The notes under the pieces are model-generated. The model searched no databases, was not told where the DNA came from, and saw only the letters and a list, made by a program, of their open reading frames with translations. From positions 1 to 9,554 of the forward strand of contig JAHINZ010000155.1 in assembly GCA_018895795.1 (NCBI GenBank): DNA of 9,554 nucleotides. The letters are read 5' to 3'. Both the position numbers and the translations under genes were made by a program. Shown here piece by piece: positions 5,951 to 9,554 of this stretch. The DNA comes from Alphaproteobacteria bacterium (GTDB lineage Bacteria > Pseudomonadota > Alphaproteobacteria > Caulobacterales > Caulobacteraceae). Within the stretch, counting starts at the first letter, position 1, and each line of letters starts with the position of its first letter.

Positions 5951-7500
5951 AGATCCAGGCGGAAGTCGACGAGGCGCGCGCCGCTGGCGACGGCGTCGAG
6001 GGTGCGGGTTTCTCCGCCCAGCAGGCGCCGATAGGTCCAGTACGAGGCCATGACCTTCTCGACATAGTCGCGGGTTTCAAAGGCGGGCAGGCTTTCGATC
6101 AGCAGCAGGCTGTCGCAGTCCGCGCCCAGCTGGCCTTGCACCTTGAGCAGGGCGCCGGGGCCGCCGTTATAGGCCGCGACGGCGCGCAGGATGTCGTTGC
6201 TCTGCAGGCCGCGGTCCATCAGCCAGGTGAAATAGTCCTGGCCGACACGCAGGTTGAAGGCGGGGTCGAGCAGCGGGGTGTTGTCGGCCAACAGCTTGTC
6301 GTCGCCGGCGGCGCGGGCGGCGGCGATCGGCATCAGCTGCATCAGGCCCACCGCGCCCGAGCCCGACACCGCCGTGGGGTCGAAGCGGCTTTCCTGACGC
6401 ACCAGGGCGTAGACCATGGCCTTGTCGATGGTGAAGCCGCCCTTGGGCTCCAGCGGGGGCAGGGGATAGTCCTCCGCGCCCAGGCGGGCCACCGGTCGGC
6501 CGCCGTTCAGCGGCGCGCCGGCGTTCAGGGCCAGGGTCAAGGCCATCCAGTTGCTCCGGGCCTTGTCCGTGGCCGCCAGGGAAAGGCCGGCGCGCAGTTC
6601 CTGGCCGGCTTCGGTCCAGCGCCCGATCTGGGCCAGGGCGGCGGCGCGGCGGGCGCGAGGCTCGGCGTCCAGCAAGCGGCCCAGCGCGGTCATGTCAGGA
6701 CCGTCGTAGCTGAACCGGGAGATCAGGGCGGCGATCGGATCATCGGGGTCGGTGGGCGGGGTGACGCCGGCCAGGGCCAGCTGCCGCGCGGCGATCATGC
6801 CGTAAAAGGTGTTGGGCGTGCGCGCCGCCTGAATCAGCAGATCGCGCGCCTCGCGATCGCGGCCGGACGCGACCGCGGCGCGAGCGGCCCAGAAGGCGCC
6901 GGCGGCGCGCAGCCAGTCATCCTGGCTTTCGTCGCGGGCCACCTGGTCGAAATAGGCCTGGGCCTGGGCGGTCTGGCCCAGGCGATAGGCCGCCAGGCCC
7001 GCGATCCAGCGCTCGCCGCTGAGCTGGGCCAGGGAAAGCGCCGTGGTGATGTCGCCGGAATAGTAGGCCTCGCGCGCGCCCCGGGCCTTGTCGGCGGGCG
7101 GCGGCCCGTCATCGGAGGCGACGAACAGAACCGGCGGGCGCGGCCCGGTCCCCTTGGCCGGCTGACGCTTGACGGCCAGGGCATAGATCCGGTCGGCGCC
7201 GGCTTCGTCGCCATAGGCTCTCAGCCAGCTGCTGAGCTCATGATAGGAGGCGGTGTAGGCCCGCGGATGCATGAGCTTGGCGTAGGCCAGCCGCCCGGCC
7301 AGGCTTTTGTCGCGGGTGTCGGCCAGGGCCGCCTCGGCGGCGTCGAAGTCGCCTCGGTCCGAGGCCGAGAAGGCGGCGCGATAAGAACGGACATCGTCGC
7401 TGGACAGAGGCTCTAGGCTGGACGCCCGCGCGCCGACGACGGCGCACAGGCACAGGACGAGGGCCGACAGCAGGGCCAGAGGTCGCGCGATGAGCTGCAA
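5947..7500 (-). CDS. Soluble lytic murein transglycosylase, Slt70-like (GH23)
   Basis: Predicted to cleave the MurNAc-GlcNAc bond of peptidoglycan in the periplasm, forming 1,6-anhydroMurNAc ends. The 517-residue protein starts with a Sec signal peptide (MQLIARP, then LALLSALVLCLCAVV) and a likely cut at GARA/SS. No lipobox is seen, so it should be soluble. Residues from about 30 to 355 form a helical repeat region like the Slt70 superhelix. The SLT domain follows, with the catalytic E370 in VRQESRFDP, GAVGLMQLMP (383-391) and AVAAYNGGPG (Y444, N445). All are intact. The start must be TTG 7500: a TAG lies two codons upstream, and starting later would remove the signal peptide. No strong Shine-Dalgarno is visible. 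It is 59 nt downstream of the uracil-DNA glycosylase gene in the same direction, so they may share a transcript. Its stop overlaps that of the opposing glycosyltransferase. Confidence 0.92.
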   Translation of the reverse strand: MQLIARPLALLSALVLCLCAVVGARASSLEPLSSDDVRSYRAAFSASDRGDFDAAEAALADTRDKSLAGRLAYAKLMHPRAYTASYHELSSWLRAYGDEAGADRIYALAVKRQPAKGTGPRPPVLFVASDDGPPPADKARGAREAYYSGDITTALSLAQLSGERWIAGLAAYRLGQTAQAQAYFDQVARDESQDDWLRAAGAFWAARAAVASGRDREARDLLIQAARTPNTFYGMIAARQLALAGVTPPTDPDDPIAALISRFSYDGPDMTALGRLLDAEPRARRAAALAQIGRWTEAGQELRAGLSLAATDKARSNWMALTLALNAGAPLNGGRPVARLGAEDYPLPPLEPKGGFTIDKAMVYALVRQESRFDPTAVSGSGAVGLMQLMPIAAARAAGDDKLLADNTPLLDPAFNLRVGQDYFTWLMDRGLQSNDILRAVAAYNGGPGALLKVQGQLGADCDSLLLIESLPAFETRDYVEKVMASYWTYRRLLGGETRTLDAVASGARLVDFRLDL

Positions 7501-7508
7501 TGCCTAAC

Positions 7509-7530
7509 CACGCGTCTCGGAAGGCGCGTG
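7509..7530 (-). other. Hairpin between the uracil-DNA glycosylase and lytic transglycosylase genes
   Basis: On the minus strand CACGCG (7530-7525) and CGCGTG (7514-7509) pair. After one C-A mismatch two more pairs follow, closing a TCCG loop of the stable UNCG kind. It lies 8 nt upstream of the TTG start of the transglycosylase. There is no T run, so it is unlikely to be a full terminator. It might stabilise a processed end or lower translation of the downstream gene. Confidence 0.4.
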
Positions 7531-7559
7531 TCCCCGTTCCCGATTGGTCGCGGAGAGTC

Positions 7560-8378
7560 CTAGTGGGGACGCTCGGGCCGATCAAGCCTTTCGGTCAGGG
7601 TCAGCAGATCCTGCCAGGCCTTCTTCTTGGCCGCGGGCTGCCTGAGCAGGAAGGCCGGGTGCAAGGTGGGCAGGGCGGGCAGTTCCTGATCGCCGTCGGC
7701 CGAGGTCCATTCGAACCAGCGGCCGCGCAAGGCCAGAATGCCCTCGTCGCGTTTCAGCATCGCCTTGGCCGAGGCCCCGCCGACCAGCATCAGCATCTTG
7801 GGATTCACCAGACCGATGGCCCGTTCCAGGAAGGGCGCGCAGATCGCCTGTTCCTGCGGCGTCGGGGTGCGGTTGCCCGGCGGTCGCCAGAAGACGGTGT
7901 TGGTGATGAAGGCGCGGTCGGTCAATCCGGCGGCTTTCAGCATGCGATCCAGCAACTGACCGGCTCGGCCGACGAAAGGCTGGCCTTGCGTGTCCTCATC
8001 GGCGCCGGGGCCTTCGCCGATGATCATCAGCGGCGCATCGGCGGGACCGCGCGAAAAGACCGCCTGTTTTGCGCCCTGGGTCTTCAGCGCGCAGCCGTCG
8101 AACGCCGCGATGGCGGCGGCCAGGGCGTCCAGATCCTGGCAGGCCGCCGCGGCGGCGCGCGCCTGGGCGACCGCGACGGAGATATCGTGCGCGCCGCCGG
8201 CGATCAGGGTCGGACGGGGCGAAGCGACGACCGGCGGGGGCTGACTGCGGGCCCGCAGCAGGGCCGCGCCTTCGGCCAGCCGGTCGACCGGCTCATCCGC
8301 ATAGGTCGCGTCGACGCCCGCGTCGGCCCAGAAGGCGAGCAGACTTTCAACGGCGCGCGGATCGACGGCGAGGCTCAT
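7560..8378 (-). CDS. Uracil-DNA glycosylase, family 4-like, with incomplete Fe-S cysteine set
   Basis: Predicted to remove uracil from DNA at the start of base excision repair. The 272-residue protein has a variable N-terminal region of about 90 residues. The glycosylase fold contains IIGEGPGADEDTQGQPFVG (the active-site loop, from G121), NTVFWRPPGNRTPTPQEQ (from N160) and LHPAFLLR (H240). In classical family-4 enzymes four cysteines bind a [4Fe-4S] cluster. Here C96 and C180 fill the first and fourth positions, but the second is K99 (GCALK in place of C-x-x-C) and the third is W164 (NTVFWRPP in place of KCRPP). A normal cluster is therefore unlikely. I recall alphaproteobacterial relatives with the same pattern, so this is probably lineage-wide rather than a mutation. 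ATG 8378 is chosen because the upstream extension is antisense to the next gene. It has no Shine-Dalgarno sequence and is preceded by a promoter-like element shared with the radical SAM gene. Divergent from the ETF-QO gene. Confidence 0.9.
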   Translation of the reverse strand: MSLAVDPRAVESLLAFWADAGVDATYADEPVDRLAEGAALLRARSQPPPVVASPRPTLIAGGAHDISVAVAQARAAAAACQDLDALAAAIAAFDGCALKTQGAKQAVFSRGPADAPLMIIGEGPGADEDTQGQPFVGRAGQLLDRMLKAAGLTDRAFITNTVFWRPPGNRTPTPQEQAICAPFLERAIGLVNPKMLMLVGGASAKAMLKRDEGILALRGRWFEWTSADGDQELPALPTLHPAFLLRQPAAKKKAWQDLLTLTERLDRPERPH

Positions 8379-8384
8379 GGCGGT

Positions 8385-8398
8385 ATCTTTAGACTGAA
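8385..8398 (-). promoter_or_regulatory. Promoter-like element before the uracil-DNA glycosylase gene
   Basis: The minus strand reads TTCAGTCTAAAGAT, ending 6 nt before the ATG. The radical SAM gene has TTCAGTCTTAAGAT at the same distance (5402-5389). TCTAAA could serve as a -10 box, resembling the CTANA core of the Caulobacter housekeeping -10. I find no good -35 sequence upstream. A start of transcription here would leave almost no leader. Confidence 0.4.
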
Positions 8399-8448
8399 CT
8401 TCGTCGCCCCTCCACGCTGCGGCGCAACAAAAAGTCGCGGCTTTCTCC

Positions 8449-8477
8449 TTGACCATCGCCGCGTCACGTTCTGATAA
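8449..8477 (+). promoter_or_regulatory. Putative promoter of the ETF-QO gene
   Basis: TTGACC (8449-8454) and TGATAA (8472-8477) are 17 nt apart, a good match to a housekeeping sigma factor promoter. Transcription would begin near 8484, giving a leader of about 60 nt that contains the hairpin at 8503-8530. Confidence 0.5.
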
Positions 8478-8502
8478 GGTCAGACTCAACAGCAAGAAAC
8501 GC

Positions 8503-8544
8503 GGGCGCCATCCAAGCCAAGGGTGGCCCCGGGCGGGAGATCCC
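8503..8544 (+). promoter_or_regulatory. Structured 5' leader and ribosome binding site of the ETF-QO gene
   Basis: GGG (8503-8505) plus GCCATCC (8507-8513) pair with GGGTGGC (8521-8527) and CCC (8528-8530). This makes a 10-bp stem with one bulged C, one G-U pair and a 7-nt loop AAGCCAA. Four bases later comes the Shine-Dalgarno GGGAG (8535-8539). It lies in GGGAGATCCC (8535-8544), which can fold on itself, and it could alternatively pair with the CCCC of the main stem. The layout would allow control of translation, though nothing shows that it is used. Confidence 0.4.
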
Positions 8545-9554
8545 ATGAGCGAAGTCCTCGAACGCGAGTCGATGGAATATGACGTCGTCATCGTCGGCGG
8601 CGGTCCCGCCGGCCTCTCGGCCGCCATTCGACTTAAACAGCTGGCCGCGCTGGCGGGGACCGAGGTCTCCGTCGCGGTGCTGGAAAAGGGCTCCGAGGTC
8701 GGCGCCCACATCCTGTCGGGCGCGGTGATCGATCCCAAGGCCCTGGACGAACTTTTCCCCGACTGGCGCCAGGACGACGCGCCGCTCGAGACGCCGGTGA
8801 CCCAGGACCGGTTCCTGATCCTGGGTCCGCAGGGCGAATTGTCGCTGCCGATGTTCGCCCTGCCGCCGTTCATGCACAATCACGGCTGCTACATCGCCTC
8901 GCTGGGCAATCTGTGCCGCTGGTTGGCGGTCAAGGCCGAGGAACTGGGCGTCGAGATCTATCCGGGCTTCGCCGCCTCCGACATGGTCTGGAACGAGGAC
9001 GGATCGCTGAAGGGCGTCGTCGTGGGCGTGGTCGGCATCGCCAAGGACGGTCACCACAAGGACGACTACCAGCCCGGCATGGAGCTGCACGGCAAGTACG
9101 TGTTCATCGCCGAGGGCGTGCGCGGCTCGCTGGCCAAGCAACTGATCGCCAAGTTCGACCTGTCGGCCGGCAAGTCGCCGCAGAAGTACGGGCTCGGCAT
9201 CAAGGAACTGTGGCAGGTGCCGCCCGAGAAGCATCAGCCGGGTCTGGCCGAGCACACCACCGGCTGGCCGCTGGACGACAAGACCGGCGGCGGCAGTTTC
9301 ATGTACCACTTCGGCGATAATTACGTGTCGATCGGCTATGTGGTGCACCTGAACTACAAGAACCCGTGGCTGTCGCCGTTCGACGAGTTCCAGCGCTTCA
9401 AGCACCACCCTTCGGTCAAGCCGCATCTGGAAGGCGGACGCCGCATCTCGTACGGCGCGCGGGCCATCACCGAGGGCGGCTATCAGTCGATCCCCAAGCT
9501 GACCTTCCCGGGCGGGGCGCTGATCGGTTGCTCGGCCGGCTTCGTCAATGTGCC
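8545..9554 (+). CDS. Electron transfer flavoprotein-ubiquinone oxidoreductase (ETF-QO), 3' end outside the window
   Basis: An inner-membrane-associated flavoprotein that passes electrons from electron transfer flavoprotein to ubiquinone, linking fatty-acid and amino-acid acyl-CoA dehydrogenases to respiration. The window holds 336 residues of an enzyme usually about 550 long, with no stop in frame. The N-terminus has the FAD-binding motif VVIVGGGPAG (G18-G23), E47 at the end of the second strand, and GAHILSGAVIDP (53-64). Later family sequences are TTGWPLD, GGSFMYHFG, IGYVVHLNYKNPWLSPFDEF and, at the edge, LIGCSAGFVNV. The C-terminal 4Fe-4S domain lies beyond the window. ATG 8545 follows GGGAG by 5 nt and a hairpin in the leader. 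It is divergent from the uracil-DNA glycosylase gene across a 166-nt space with a promoter for each. Confidence 0.95.
   Translation, partial: MSEVLERESMEYDVVIVGGGPAGLSAAIRLKQLAALAGTEVSVAVLEKGSEVGAHILSGAVIDPKALDELFPDWRQDDAPLETPVTQDRFLILGPQGELSLPMFALPPFMHNHGCYIASLGNLCRWLAVKAEELGVEIYPGFAASDMVWNEDGSLKGVVVGVVGIAKDGHHKDDYQPGMELHGKYVFIAEGVRGSLAKQLIAKFDLSAGKSPQKYGLGIKELWQVPPEKHQPGLAEHTTGWPLDDKTGGGSFMYHFGDNYVSIGYVVHLNYKNPWLSPFDEFQRFKHHPSVKPHLEGGRRISYGARAITEGGYQSIPKLTFPGGALIGCSAGFVNV

Noticed and set aside
5809..7416. 535-codon plus-strand open frame
   Set aside because: It is antisense to the lytic transglycosylase, whose signal peptide and catalytic motifs are clear; the frame is low-complexity Gly/Ala/Gln/Arg sequence.
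8378..8430. LexA box before the uracil-DNA glycosylase gene
   Set aside because: A single GTTC occurs on the minus strand at 8400-8397 but there is no second GTTC seven bases away.
8464..9426. 320-codon minus-strand open frame
   Set aside because: It is antisense to ETF-QO, which is unmistakable and merely runs off the window edge.
1..9554. Mobile element, CRISPR array, defence island or tRNA
   Set aside because: No transposase or integrase motifs, no spaced direct repeats, no cloverleaf-like sequence and no change in base composition were seen; the genes look like core chromosome.

Overview
The window looks like an ordinary chromosomal stretch from a GC-rich alphaproteobacterium. Gene content, protein sequences, and codons that nearly always end in G or C suggest Caulobacter or a close relative. 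This is a judgement from recognised families and style, not from a database match. I see no insertion sequence, phage gene, CRISPR array, rRNA or tRNA.

Layout. Positions 98-3479 carry three plus-strand genes in close series: an Fe-S class I RNA m5U methyltransferase, a second SAM-dependent methyltransferase 7 nt behind it, and an integral-membrane acyltransferase-3 protein. After a 208-nt gap comes a membrane-anchored SRPBCC protein (3688-4209). It converges on a minus-strand PA0069/Rv2578c-type radical SAM protein (4297-5382), which is divergent from a short GT2-like glycosyltransferase (5462-5950). That gene meets a minus-strand lytic transglycosylase (5947-7500) tail to tail, their stop codons interlocking on CTAG. 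Upstream of the transglycosylase, in the same direction, is a family-4-like uracil-DNA glycosylase (7560-8378). Divergent from it is the start of ETF-ubiquinone oxidoreductase (8545 to the window end; 336 residues present).

The part most worth pursuing is the radical SAM gene. It has a perfect alphaproteobacterial LexA-type box (GTTC-N7-GTTC, 5407-5421) 24 nt before its start codon. Its protein ends in QLSLF, the consensus sliding-clamp-binding pentapeptide. Together these suggest an SOS-induced, clamp-recruited repair enzyme related to spore photoproduct lyase. The same gene and the uracil-DNA glycosylase gene 3 kb away share a 14-nt promoter-like element (13/14 identical) at exactly the same distance from their ATGs. 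Neither has a visible ribosome binding site, so both may be near-leaderless transcripts. The glycosylase has kept only two of the four cysteines that bind the iron-sulfur cluster in family-4 enzymes. The other genes look like housekeeping functions: RNA modification, envelope modification, murein turnover and respiratory electron transfer.
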